From: Tiliqua scincoides
Lineage: Eukaryota > Chordata > Lepidosauria > Squamata > Scincidae
Direction: 5' to 3'
DNA length: 64,000 nt
NCBI RefSeq assembly: GCF_035046505.1
Contig: NC_089827.1
Coordinates: 16,367,353-16,431,352, forward strand
The stretch's first letter is position 1; every line of letters starts with the position of its first letter. A program made the translations under genes and the position numbers. The notes under the pieces were generated by a model. It did no database searches. It was not told where the DNA came from and was given only the letters and a program-made list of their open reading frames with translations. Positions 20,591 through 31,739 of the stretch are shown in pieces.

Positions 20591-20996
20591 TAGCATAAAG
20601 CAGTGCCATTTAAAACAACCGCAAATCTGGAATTTTTAGTGCAGAGTTACAAACCACTTGTTAGAGTCTAGGATCGTTCTTTCCTATCAATGCCCTTAGC
20701 TTTCAGCTTTGAATTTCTACCTGTCAGACAACAAGAGGTGAAGGGACAGTTTCAAGTGGACAGGTTTAAATGGAATAAAAGTGACTGAAAAAGACACAAA
20801 TGTTTGTGAAGATGGAATGTTAAATTATGGGAGGACTGCCCAACACCAGTTTATTTCTTTGGGCCTTTGGACATAACTAAAAGGTGCAAATCAAAAATCA
20901 GAACAAAAAATCCAGTTAATAAACCCAGTTCCTAACAACACAATCCTATACATGTGTACTCAGAACTAAGGACCCCATCCTATCCAACTCAGGGCC
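20591..20996. other. Unassigned non-coding stretch
   Basis: No gene. A family A MITE fragment (ACAATCCTATACATGTGTAC) lies at about 20940. Confidence 0.4.
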
Positions 20997-21162
20997 TCAT
21001 CCTATCCAACTTTCCAGCGCCAATGCAGCCACAATGCAGCCCCAAGGCAAGGGAACAAATGTTCCTTTACCATGAGGAGGGCTCTGGGACTACCCCCAAC
21101 TGTAAGATGCCCAATTGGCACAGCTACATTTGTGCTGGAAAGCTGGATAGGATTGAGCCCTG
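20997..21162. mobile_element. GGCCCAATCC-type MITE, diverged
   Basis: It has CATCCTATCCAACTTTCCAG at the left, the inner inverted pair AAGGGAACAAATGTTCCTTT, and CTGGAAAGCTGGATAGGATT at the right. A partial duplicate of the left end (CATCCTATCCAACTC) precedes it at 20976. Confidence 0.75.
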
Positions 21163-21447
21163 CATCCCATTTTAATTCAAAAATGCTTTCTCTCAGGTAA
21201 GTGCGTTTAGCACTGCAGCTGAAGAATAAGTCAACACATTTATGTCACTCACGAGCACTGTAAACATCCTAAAAGAATATATTGTATATCTCTGAAACAA
21301 GTGCTTTCAGGAATATCAGCCTTTTTAGCAGACCTGTCATACAGATAAATGAATGGATGTCCTTGTCAGCACCTGCTTTTATGGGAAGGCAGTTTGAGGA
21401 AGGAATTGTAGATGGTAGTTTAGGAGGAGTAAGCTGTTAGCCTCTGT
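21163..21447. other. Unassigned non-coding stretch
   Basis: Family A-like TCTCAGGTAAGTGCGTTTAG near 21193; otherwise nothing recognised. Confidence 0.35.
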
Positions 21448-21455
21448 AAAGTAAG

Positions 21456-22389
21456 CAGTGGCATATCTAGTGTTACATGTGCAAGTTATGCAGGATTTCA
21501 ATGTTACAGGATTTCCTGTAACCCCATGGGCTACACTGAGCGAGCACTGTGGGAATTTTTGTAAAGGGCACTTTGGAGAAGGGGCACTTAGTACGAACAA
21601 CACTCAATAACCAGGGAGGCCAGAAGGAAATGAAGGACAGATCAATGATACTTGTCGTCTCAGATTTCAATCCTGCATAAACGATTGGTCCAGTCTTATA
21701 ACTGGCCAATTGGGTGGTGGATCAAAATCCTACTGACCCATTGCCCCTCCAGTTAAGTGTTTCAGCAGCACCAATCGTGGGGAATCTGGGCGGAACTAAG
21801 GGATATAAAGCCAGGGGTGTTTGCCTTGTGTTTTCATTGCCAGGTTCTGTTCTGAAGAGGAAATAAACATGTTGAGCTGTTATCTCTATGCCTTCCTTTA
21901 TTCGTATGACCCACTATTTAACTTCTAGGACATGGCAAGGCGCATGTCCTGGGCACCACTTGAAGGGGGTGCCAGCTGCCACAGTGAGCGCCATGCACAC
22001 TCTAGTCGCTTCCTGAGTCAGGAAGCAATGTGGGGGCACTCACAGCAGCCACTGGGGCGATTTTCACATTGGGAGTCAAAATCACCCCAGCTGCTTCTGG
22101 GAGTGTGCACATGCTCCAGTCACTTCCCAAATGAGGAAGTGACTTGAGCCCCTTCTCCCTGAGCGCTCACTAAGAACATAAGACGGTGGTGGAACATAAG
22201 AACACTGTGGCGGTTGGAGTGATATCTCCCCAGCGTCCCCTGTGAGTGGCCATGAGCTCTAGCGGCTTTGTGACTCAGGGAGCGTTTGTGAGAATCCAGA
22301 AGTGACATCATGTGACATCATGATGTTGTGTGATGGCATGTGACACAACATTGCTTCCCTGGGCACCACAGCCCCTGGCTATGCCACTG
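21456..22389. mobile_element. hAT, CAGTGGCATATCTAG type, with nested LTR
   Basis: The ends CAGTGGCATATCTAG and CTGGCTATGCCACTG are inverse. The flanking 8-mers are identical (AAAGTAAG at 21448-21455 and 22390-22397). A fossil LTR (about 21518-21925) lies inside and must be younger than the hAT. A short AAGAACATAAG motif repeat lies at 22173-22207. Confidence 0.88.
21518..21925 (+). mobile_element. Probable fossil LTR (retrovirus-like)
   Basis: A segment starting TGTAACCCC-like at about 21517 shows LTR-type organisation: a TATA-like GATATAAAG near 21802 and an AATAAA signal near 21862. Its first 149 bases recur at 24279-24427 with five differences, which shows that this is a repeat. No internal coding region is seen, so a solo LTR is likely. 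The right end is not exactly placed. Family (ERV or Ty3-like) undetermined. Confidence 0.5.
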
Positions 22390-22397
22390 AAAGTAAG

Positions 22398-22881
22398 CTG
22401 TTAGTTAGCCTTGTTACCACAGCCGCCACTCCTTCCGCTTCCGCTTCTTCCCTCTTGGTTCATATCTAAGAGCCCACAATTCCATTCCACTCCATGAGTG
22501 TTAATATTTCCCTCAAAGACATAAGGAGACAGAGAAGTGTAAGAAAAAATGAAGATATAGCCTTTGATCTGTTTTGTAATTGTTTGATTTTTCCAGTAAC
22601 AACAATATGCATAGATTTTCAATTTGCAGCTGGCAATTGTAGGAATGAAAGTTATTTGAAAACCAGCGGGAAGCAGAAGCGTTGAAAGAAAAAGAGAGCA
22701 AGATGGAAAAGATAGTGCTCTGGTAAGCATAAACATAAAATTGGCAGACAGATTGTGCTTGTCCGTGAGTTACACCTGCTGGATGGGTTCAGGACAGCAT
22801 CGCTTCGAGTCCCTCTTATGCCCAATGGAATATAACACTAAACTAAGGTTTTAAAAAAAGATGTTGGAGTAGTGATTCTTG
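22398..22881. other. Unassigned non-coding stretch
   Basis: No gene or repeat recognised. Confidence 0.4.
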
Positions 22882-22889
22882 CACCAGGG

Positions 22890-23325
22890 CAGGGGTGTCC
22901 AAACATTTTGGCAGGAGGGCCGCATCATCTCTCTGACACTTTGTTGGCGGCCGGGGAAAAAATAATTAACTTGCATTTAAAATTTGAATAAATTTACATA
23001 AATGAATATATTAGAGATGAAACTTATATGAATGAATGAAGGCCTATAAAAGGTCTTGCACAAAGCAAAGCCAACCTTTCCTTCGCTGTCACTGCTGCAT
23101 CACAGATGTAAAACAGCAAGTAGTGGAGGGAGCCCTCATCCCACAGCTCAGGTGAGCGGTCAAACAGTCGTCCTCACGCTGAGAAAAGTTGCATCAGGCC
23201 AGCATGGGCTCCAGCAAGTCTCTGGAGGGCCAGAGGCTCATTGGAGACTGGGGACTCCCTGAGGGCTGGTTTGGAAGTCCTCAAGGGCCACAAGTGGCCC
23301 CTGGGCTGGGGTTTGGGCACCCCTG
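22890..23325. mobile_element. hAT, CAGGGGTGTCCAAA type
   Basis: The ends CAGGGGTGTCCAAAC and GTTTGGGCACCCCTG are inverse. The flanking 8-mers CACCAGGG and CACCAGTG differ at one base. The inside has AATAAATTTACATAAATGAA and GCCTATAAAAGGTCTTGCA. A relative begins at 46072. No transposase frame. Confidence 0.9.
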
Positions 23326-23364
23326 CACCAGTGTAACCCTCAGTAGTTCAAGAGAGAGGAAAAA

Positions 23365-23998
23365 AAAACTAGACAGCCTTGGTGTCAGAAGAAGAAAATT
23401 TTTCTTTACAGTGTGTGATTAATCTGTGGAACTCCTTGCCACAGGACAGCAGCGGACCTCCCCACCTCCACTCCTGGGGCAAAGATACGTGATGGTGCCC
23501 CCCCACAGGCTACCGCCATCCCCCCGTGCAGAAATCCACCCCCCCTACTTACCTGAGGCTCACAGAACTTTGCGCGACTCAAGAACAGGAAACCAGAAGC
23601 ACAGTTTTCACCCCTGTCAGGAGCCTCAGAGAGGCTTCTGCAGGGTCCTGGTGCCCCGTGCCTTGGGCTTTTGCCCAAAGGCCCTTATGGTAGGTCCGCA
23701 ACTGCCACAGGATGTGGTGATGGTGTCTGGCCTAGATGCCTTTAAAAGAGACCTGGACAGATTTCTGGAAGGAAAGTCCATCCCAGGTTGCAAGCCATGA
23801 TGGATGTGTGCAACCTCCTGGTTTTAGAAGCAGGCTACTCCAAAATAACAGATGCATGGGAATGGCCACAGGATGCAGGTATCTTGTTGTGTAGTTGTCT
23901 TGTGTGCTCCCTGATGCATCTGGCAGGCCACTGTTTGATACAGGAAGCTGGACTAGATTGGCCTTTGGCCTGATCCTTCAGGACTCTTCTTATGTTCT
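23365..23998 (+). mobile_element. CR1 LINE 3' end, split by a hAT
   Basis: Left piece: AGAAAATTTTTCTTTACAGT to GGAACTCCTTGCCACAGGA. Right piece from 23705: GATGTGGTGATGG..GGCCTAGATGCCTTTAAAAG, ending GGCCTGATCC..TTCTTATGTTCTTATGG. A hAT (23447-23704) separates them. Diverged from the 30-kb and 47-kb copies. Confidence 0.88.
23447..23704. mobile_element. hAT-like element, CAGCAGCGGACCT ends
   Basis: The 258-bp GC-rich block starts CAGCAGCGGACCT and ends AGGTCCGCAACTG, inverse at 11 of 13 bases, with identical 8-bp flanks CCACAGGA (23439-23446 and 23705-23712). It interrupts a CR1. No other copy was noticed in this window. Confidence 0.8.
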
Positions 23999-24278
23999 TA
24001 TGGTCAGAAAAGATGGGGCCTTGGCTAGAGTCATGTACTTACTCAGGGGCCAGTACCTCCCACTGACAGCAAAACAGTATATACACATATTGGTGTGTAA
24101 ATTAAAATACTTCCAATTGAGTACACATAGTGGAAGGTAAGAAATTAGGATTCTGACTCTGATGGGATTCTGATTCTATAGCCAATCTATAGCACACCAC
24201 CAGGAGTATATGAGCCCCAAGCAAGGAACATACATCTCATACATCAAAGTTTATGACATCATTCTGGTCTATAACACT

Positions 24279-24427
24279 GTAACTCCATGGGCTACAGTGA
24301 GCGAGCACTGTGGGAATTTTTCTAAAGGGCACTTTGGAGAAGGGGCACTTAGTACAAACAACACTCAATAACCAGGGAGGCCAGAAGGAAATGAAGGACA
24401 GATCAATGATACTTGTCATCTCAGATT
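24279..24427 (+). mobile_element. Fragment of the LTR-like repeat
   Basis: 149 bases equal 21518-21666 at 144 positions. It is the left portion only. It is a fossil of the same family, in the same orientation 2.76 kb away. Confidence 0.7.
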
Positions 24428-24764
24428 ACACTGAGGTATGACATGTTTCAGAACTCCAGATATAGACAGTTGCCAAGAACTTTAACTCAGTTCTTGCAAC
24501 TAGACTGCAAGGTCACACAGGCAAAAAAAAAGGAGGAGAGTATCAGGGCGGGAGACCATGCCAATGACAGCTGCATTTCCTCCAGACTTTTCTCCAAACT
24601 CCCACCCCAGAGGCATGAATGTCCCCTTGGCCCCCCCCCCATGGCCACAGAGGGTCTTCCACTCACCTGAAAAAGAAGAAACTGAGTACTAAGCAATTTA
24701 CAGCCCAATCCTATCCACGCTGGCCCAGAACAAGCAGTGCCATTGACAGCAGGAGTGCCACTGA
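24428..24764. other. Unassigned, with a possible MITE end
   Basis: CAGCCCAATCCTATCCACGC lies at about 24702, similar to MITE ends elsewhere in this window. Otherwise nothing recognised. Confidence 0.35.
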
Positions 24765-25077
24765 CAGCAGTGCAGGAGGCCAGCGCATCACCCACATGAT
24801 GGACCTCCTCCCACACAGTGGATGGGGTGATGCCCCAGGCGGTGCATGTGGTTATCCACCATCGCCCCACTGGTTTTTTTGAATATAACTTTTGATAGAA
24901 TAGAGATATTTCAACATGGTTTGTTTCTTTGCATGAAATTCCACATTGAATATTATATAACATGATGGTATTATTCAAAAAAACCAAGATTTAAAAAATT
25001 TTGACCAGTAGTCGTGTCACCCCTGCTCCCATGCTCATCACCCGGTGTGGCCCACACACCCTCTAGCAACACCACTG
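24765..25077 (-). mobile_element. hAT, CAGTGGTGTC type
   Basis: Read on the minus strand it runs from CAGTGGTGTTGCTAGAGGGT through CACACCGGGTGATGAGC and ATACCATCATGTTATATAAT to ATCACCC..CTG. The same order occurs at 41360-41684. The left end is not exactly placed. Confidence 0.65.
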
Positions 25078-25879
25078 CCCATAGATCACCATGTTCCCAG
25101 TGGTTCTACACAGAGCTATGCCAGATCTTTAGCTGGGATGTTTCAGGAAGTGGGTCCAGGCCTGAAACAGGGATAGGATCTAGTATGCCTGGCTGCCACT
25201 GAGATCCTCACCACTCCCACTCCCGAACTACCCCTGATCCCCCAATTTATTGGTTCTGCTGGCCAGTGTTGCTTGCACACAAACTTTGCATTGACAGCAA
25301 TGGCCTGCAAAACAGCTGAGCACTTGCTGCGCCATTGACCTGGACCTTACAGATGCAGATGAGATCTATGAGCATAAAGCCCAGCTAGGATCAGGCCTTC
25401 AACCAGGTCAATCAGTAGTTAATAGGTTTGGTTGATGGACGAAAATCCTGTGGCGAATTCATCACGCCATGGAAATTTAAAGAGCTATTCCCATAATACC
25501 TAGAGTCAAGGAATAGCCAAGGAAATGAAAACATGATTAACACCCAATTTAAATCATAGAAATCAATAACACATTAACAACAACTCATTGGAGTTTGTTC
25601 ACATTCTCATGACAAGCGAGTGTGCCTCCACACATGTGCAACTTTGACAAATAATACTAAGTTGCAAACAATTACAAGACATTACATGCAAATTAGAAAG
25701 TGTGAAAGAATTCACTTGCTACAGCTGATTCAATGCTATCTGACAGGCAAACAGAGTCACATGTCTAGAACATGCACATGACCTTAATTGTGCCCAGGAG
25801 ATTATTCTCTGCCTAGGCGGACAAGTAATGGCCAAGAGGTGTGCCGATTTCTCAGTCTTCCCACCCACATAGGGTATTT
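25078..25879. other. Unassigned non-coding stretch
   Basis: No gene or repeat recognised. Confidence 0.4.
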
Positions 25880-25887
25880 GTTCTAGA

Positions 25888-27150
25888 CAGTGGTGTCATC
25901 AGAGGAGTGCGGGGGCGCGGGCCACACCGGGTGATGTGCACGGGAGGGGGTGACATGCACTGGGGTGACACACTAAAATTGCGGTGGTTAGGAGTAACCC
26001 CATCATATTATATACCGTTGGATGCAGAATTTCGAGCAGAATGCAATGCAAAAAACCCAAGTGAAATATCACCTTGTGATCAAAAGTTATGGCCAAAAAA
26101 CTGAAGAACAAAAAATGCATGGATCCTTATGGAAAGTGAAAGTGAGCCATATCGCACATTTACTCATGAGTAGGCAAACGTGCCTTAGTCCGTCAGAAAG
26201 GGCAGGCTGAGAGGAATCCAACAACACCAGAATGGTTCTGATCCAATGAATGTAACCCCCAAAAACACCTGAGAAGGTAGTCCCGCCCTCCAAGCAGATG
26301 AATGTATTGAGCCCTATGGAAAGCGAAACTAAGCCTCATGGTCCTGTTTACTCGCGAGTAAGCAAACATGCCTTGGCTGGTGTGGGAGATCAGGTGAAGG
26401 AGAGTGCAAGGGTACCAGAATGGTCCTGATCCTATGCACCTGCAGCTAAACAAGTGCTCCAGAAAGCAGCCTCCCCTCCCCACTAAAAAGAGGCTTCAAA
26501 ACAGAGGCTTCAACTGATAAGGTGAACTTTTAGAGGCTTGCAAAGCCAGGTGGATCCTGACAGTGATCTGGTTTAAACAGAAGTTCTTAAATTGAACTGG
26601 GCACCGGGTAGGGCTGAAAACCTTACTGATTTTGGAGGGGGGGGATTGCAGGCAGGCTACAGGGGAAATTCATTTGGTGGAACAGGGCTGGCTTCTGCTT
26701 ATTTAATTATTTGTTTTACTTTAATTATTTATACTTATTTATTTTAATTTGCCTGATGACGTCACTTCCACCAGGACATCATTTCTGGTGGGTCTTGGAC
26801 AGATTGTCATTCTAAAAAGTGGGTCCTAGTGCTAAAAGTTTGAGAACTACTGCAATAAGGTGTTAGTAAGTTGATACCCTTGGGGGGGAGGGTGACACCA
26901 CTAGTGACCAAAATCACTAAAATCATAATTTGGAAGAATAATACCATCATGTTATATATCAAGCAGTGCGTAATTTCATGCAGAATGTGTTCTATCTTTG
27001 TTCTATCAAAAGGTGCAGCCAAAAAACCAGTGGGGGCGGAATGATGGTACATCACCACGCCCACCAACTGGGGTGTTGCCCCGCCCACTGCATGGGGGGT
27101 GACACACTGGCATCCCGCACCGGGTGATGCGAACCCTGGTGATGCCACTG
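25888..27150 (+). mobile_element. Long hAT-type element, CAGTGGTGTC ends
   Basis: The ends are CAGTGGTGTCATCAG and GTGATGCCACTG, and the flanking 8-mers are identical (GTTCTAGA at 25880-25887 and 27151-27158). The outer parts match the 325-bp copy at 41360-41684. The 700-bp middle holds two diverged copies of a motif around AGCCCTATGGAAAGCGAAAC and ACTCGCGAGTAAGCAAAC (about 26125-26210 and 26310-26380), also seen at 38480-38760 and 62560-62600. An old hAT end lies at 26755-26855. It encodes no transposase; the frames within are short. Confidence 0.88.
26755..26855 (-). mobile_element. End of a CAGTGGTTCTCAAA-type hAT
   Basis: TGACGTCACTTCC..CATTCTAAAAAGTGGGTCC and AAAAGTTTGAGAACTACTG match the end of 6489-7033. 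It lies inside the long hAT at 25888-27150. Confidence 0.8.
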
Positions 27151-27389
27151 GTTCTAGATGAGAAGATAGCAGTCTAGGGTTTCATATACGCTTCTATTCC
27201 AGGAACATATTTTTGTTATCCCATAACTCCACCGCACTCTGCTCCAATGTTAGGTAAAGCAATGGGGAACGGCGATCTTATCTTATTGCTCTCTCACCCT
27301 CAGGGAAAGTATTCCACCTGCTATTCAAATGCTGCTTATATCATCATACTTGCAGAGGGGACAAATGAATTGTCATAAAGTGAAACTTT

Positions 27390-28085
27390 AAGTCATGGTG
27401 GTGTCCAGCTTTGCCAGGTTGGGCACAACAGCTGGATAGCCTGGGGTTACTCTTGAAAATGATTTGGAAGCTGCAGCTAGTGCAGAATTTGGTGGCTTGA
27501 TTGGTTGCTGGAGCTTGGTGGGCTAAGCCTGACATACCATTGCTCAGGCGGCTACGCTGGCTGCCAATCAATTTGAAGCCCTACTCAGGATGTTGGTGAT
27601 GCCCTCTAAAGCCCTATATGGCATAGATCCAGGATACCTCAAGGACCATCTTCTCCCATATAAAGGACTGTCTTCTCCTGTACACCCCCTTTGATCATCA
27701 GATAGGGCCCTGTTTAGGATATTGCTGCCACCTGAAGCCAAAGGGATGGCAGTCAGGGGCAGGGCCTTTTTCGGCTGTTGTGCCACATTTCTGGAGTAAC
27801 CAGAATATTTGAGAACAGCCCCCTCTTTTCGGAGGGTGTCTCAAAACTTATTTATTTCACTTGGTTTTTGGGGAGGGAGGAGGAACCTTTTTTCCCTCAT
27901 TTGCTGCTTTTATGCCATTGTTTCTACGCTGTTGCTGTTTTTATATTTTTATCCATTTCATTAAACTTTGTTCTTTTAAATTGCTTTTAAAGGTTTGTAT
28001 TTATGTTTCTTATGATTGTATTTTTATTCTGAATTCTACACCACCTTGAACATAGGAAAGGCGGCAAATAAATAAATAAACTCCT
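27390..28085 (+). mobile_element. L2-like LINE 3' end
   Basis: Broken frames encode the typical L2 C-terminus: GCTGCAGCTAGTGCAGAAT (LQLVQN), CGGCTACGCTGGCTGCC (RLRWLP), CCCTATATGGCATAGATCC. The 3' end has CACCACCTTGAACATAGGAA and GGCGGCAAATAAATAAAT. It is old, with several frame breaks. L2 clade is assigned from these protein motifs. Confidence 0.8.
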
Positions 28086-29231
28086 GAACACTCAATCTTA
28101 TGCACCATCAGGGAGTGTGCAGAGAGCACAAAGGAGGAGTGGCGCAAAGTGCTGCCCAAGCACTAGCACAATTTAAAGCTCTATCTTCAGTATACTCTGG
28201 TTCTAGCAGGCTGGAAGGAACCATAGAAAAATCCATGAAGTTCACGCCAACTAAAGGCTTGAAGGTGTCTCTTCGGACCGGTAAAAACTGTCCAGGTATC
28301 AAAGAAAGCACATATCCATGTTAATTGTTTTAGGCTTATTAATTCAAAAAGCATCTATGGATAAATTTTAGTGACACACATTCTCTCTGCGTAAGGCCAC
28401 ATTCTACCTTTGTAAAGCCGGATTATTCTTGTGTAAACGGAGGTTTATTGTGCGAAATGTAAAAATGAGGTATCTTCTCATTGCTGTTCGTAGGGTAATT
28501 TTCTTTGGAATTAATTAGGGCAATTTAATCACTACAGCTCAATTCAGCTGGCTCTTGTAATTTATTTTAAGGATTATTCTGGTTAATGTATTCTTTACTG
28601 CCGTGGATAACCCTGGTGGTTTGGGTTTCCAAGTTTCAAATGTCAAAAGGCTTTCAGCTGTTCTAATATGCCACTTTTAAAGTTTGACTTAGTTCTCCAA
28701 CTCCCTTTGCTCTTCTTGCTGCCTTCCAAATACCATTAAAAGAAAGGTTTCTAAAGCATATATATGTGCTCAGCTTGTAAGTATACACACACACACATAT
28801 GCTTAACCATAGAATTATCTCATTGACATTCAGACCTGTTGCTCCCCCATTTCTCACCTGAAAGCAGTTTATTTCAATAGTAATAGTGAATACACATGTG
28901 CTTTGTCCCCAAGTTCCTATTCAGGCCTGATGAGATTTCTTTTTAAAGAAATTATTCCAGATAAAGATCCTCAAAATTACTTCTTTAGAGATGGGGGGGA
29001 TGCATGACATTATCACCTTCCTCATAAAACAAAGGGTACAGTGCTTGTAATTTTGAAACAATGGAGACGCACAACAATAGGGAAAACGCTAAGTGGTCCT
29101 AAGTGGAAAGCAAGTGACAGATGACAAGATAGACTGAACTGGTATCCCATTTTAATCTTGTGTATCTTCATGGAACAGAACTGAATATATTCTGTCTTCT
29201 GTTTAATTTTGTCATATTTGGCTGAACAAGA
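28086..29231. other. Repeat-poor stretch
   Basis: Only a short AC microsatellite (28785-28797) is seen. AT-rich DNA at 28320-28640 could be unique. No gene is recognised. Confidence 0.4.
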
Positions 29232-29735
29232 GCCCAACCTTATACAAACATTGTAGGGCTGTGCATCCTTGAATCCAGCCCTGCGATGGCACTGACTGCC
29301 GTAATGCTCCATCAGTGTGCCACTTGGGGCACTGCTGCGAGTGCCAACAGGAAGGCCTGCACCTTTTGACCCTTGTTGTTGGCTGATCTCCTGCTCACCA
29401 GAGGAGGTAAGATGCTGGGAGAGATGGGATGGGTGGCAGGAGGGTAGAACAGGGTAGAGAGGGAGCAAAATGGGATGGAGAAGGGCAGGGATGGGTGGAT
29501 TGGATTCCAGGAGGGGAGTGGGATTGGTGACACCGGCACCGCCAATATCCTAACTCTCTTCCTGGGCCTGATTCTGTAGCATGAGTCAACATGGACCTAC
29601 ATCAGCAAAATAGCTGTCATAGGTCCACCTGTACCATGGGGACTTAACTCCAGGTAAGGGAACAATTAGGTAAGGGAACTATACTGGCGCCAGTGCATTG
29701 ACAAGTGGTGGAGGGAATAGGATTGGGTCCTCAGT
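29232..29735. mobile_element. Probable long MITE
   Basis: It is bounded by AGAGCCCAACCTTATACAAA and the rough inverse GGGAATAGGATTGGGTCC. A purine-rich middle (GGGAGAGATGGGATGGGTGG) resembles 57530-57620. Family unassigned. Confidence 0.45.
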
Positions 29736-29832
29736 CTGCTAATCTCCGAGGTACGTATTTTGGGCCTCTTGGGTCCTCAGTCTGCTAATCTCCGAGGTAC
29801 GTATTTTGGGCCTCGTATTTTGGGCCTCTTGG
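29725..29832 (+). repeat. 46-bp tandem duplication
   Basis: GGGTCCTCAGTCTGCTAATC begins at 29725 and again at 29771, and both copies run to TATTTTGGGCCTC. A further 14-base piece (GTATTTTGGGCCTC) is added at 29815. The units are identical, so the event is recent. Confidence 0.95.
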
Positions 29833-30300
29833 TCTATTGTCTTCTCTTATGCCACAGCTGCCCTTTTTGAGTCAACCCAGACAGAAAACAGTAGTGGCCC
29901 AGCATCTTTCAAGCAAAATATCAGTATCTAGGATCATTATTTAGAACTTGGAAGTTGAAATTGACTGTGCCAATACTGGTCAGAGCAGGGATAGGGCAAA
30001 TCAGGTAGTGATGCCTTGGTGTTTATCAAGGTTCTATTTTTGCTTCAACAGTGGCTGACACACCTCCCCTGATCGTCATTCTCCCTTCTATAAAAAAAAT
30101 GCTCACAGTCACTATTCCTCCCACTCCCTCTGTTCAGTGGCTACTTCAGTGGCCATTTCCACTCCCCCCCCCCATTGCCCCTCAGGTGATCCCAGATAAC
30201 CAGGGAACATTATACCAAATGTGATGTGGTCACAACATTATGAAGCCAGTCAGAGTTAGCTATGTCTTGACACCACTAAGTTCAAAGCTTCATACATTGG
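29833..30300. other. Unassigned non-coding stretch
   Basis: A C run lies at 30163. No gene or repeat recognised. Confidence 0.4.
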
Positions 30301-30316
30301 TCAGAACAGAACACAT

Positions 30317-31739
30317 AGACAAACAGAACACATAGACGAACAGGCCTTGCTGAGGGAGAGTCAGCATGGCTTCTGTAAGGGTAAGTCTTGCCTCACAAAC
30401 CTTATAGAATTCTTTGAAAAGGTCAACAGGCATGTGGATGCGGGAGAACCCGTGGACATTATATAGCTGGACTTTCAGAAGGCGTTTGACACGGTCCCTC
30501 ACCAAAGGCTACTGAAAAAACTCCACAGTCAGGGAATTAGAGGACAGGTCCTCTCGTGGACTGAGAACTGGTTGGAGGCCAGGAAGCAGAGAGTGGGTGT
30601 CAATGGGCAATTTTCACAATGGAGAGAGGTGAAAAGCGGTGTGCCCCAAGGATCTGTCCTGGGACCGGTGCTTTTCAACGTCTTCATAAATGACCTGGAG
30701 ACAGGGTTGAGCAGTGAACTGGCTAAGTTTGCAGACCACACCAAACTTTTCCGAGTAGTGAAGACCAGAAGTGATTGTGAGGAGCTCCAGAAGGATCTCT
30801 CCAGACTGGCAGAATGGGCAGCAAAATGGCAGATGCGCTTCAATGTCAGTAAGTGTAAAGTCATGCACATTGGGGCAAAAAATCAAAACTTTAGATATAG
30901 GCTGATGAGTTCTGAGCTGTCTGTGACAGATCAGGAGAGAGATCTTGGGGTGGTGGTGGACAGGTCGATGAAAGTGTCAACCCAATGTGCGGCGGCAGTG
31001 AAGAAGGCCAATTCTATGCTTGGGATCATTAGGAAGGGTATTGAGAACAAAACGGCTGTATTATAATGCCGTTGTACAAATCTATGGTAAGGCCACACCT
31101 GGAGTATTGTGTCCAGTTCTGGTCGCCGCATCTCAAAAAAGACATAGTGGAAATGGAAAAGGTGCAAAAGAGAGCGACTAAGATGATTACGGGGCTGGGG
31201 CACCTTCCTTATGAGGAAAGGCTACGGCGTTTGGGCCTCTTCAGCCTAGAAAAGAGACACCTGAGGGGGGACATGATTGAGACATACAAAATTATGCAGG
31301 GGATGGACAGAGTGGATAGGGAGATGCTCTTTACACTCTCACATAATACCAGAACCAGGGGACATCCACTAAAATTGAGTGTTGGGCAGGTTAGGACAGA
31401 CAAAAGAAAATATTTCTTTACTCAGCGTGTGGTCGGTCTGTGGAACTCCTTGCCACAGGATGTGGTGCTGTCGTCTAGCCTAGATGCCTTTAAAAGTGGA
31501 TTGGACACGTTTCTGGAGGAAAAATCCATTATGGGGTACAAGCCATGATGTGTATGCGCAACCTCCTGATTTTAGAAATGGGTTATGTCAGAATGCCAGA
31601 TGCAAGGGAGGGCACCAGGATGAGGTCTCTTGTTATCTGGTGTGCTCCCTGGGGCATTTGGTGGGCCGCTGTGAGATACAGGAAGCTGGACTAGATGGGC
31701 CTATGGCCTGATCCAGTGGGGCTGTTCTTATGTTCTTAG
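30317..31739 (+). mobile_element. CR1 LINE, 1.4-kb 3' part
   Basis: A 5'-truncated CR1. It begins with a doubled AGAACACATAGAC motif and covers reverse transcriptase from before motif A to the 3' end (CTGATCCAGTGGGGCTGTTC, TTATGTTCTTA). Very similar to the minus-strand copy at 47622-49290. Defects: a TAG in motif A (the Tyr before LDFQKAF), FADH instead of F-A-D-D, and a one-base loss near 31056 that shifts the frame. Confidence 0.97.
30572..31548 (+). pseudogene. CR1 reverse transcriptase remnant
   Basis: Two open frames, 30572-31066 and 31066-31548, are separated by a frameshift. The first has KSGVPQGSVLGPVLFNVF, AKFADHTKLFRVVKTRSD and QMRFNVSKCKVMHIGAKN. The second has RPHLEYCVQFWSPHLKKDIV and VGLWNSLPQDVVLSSSLDAF. 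The Asp-to-His change in the palm motif would abolish catalysis. Confidence 0.93.
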
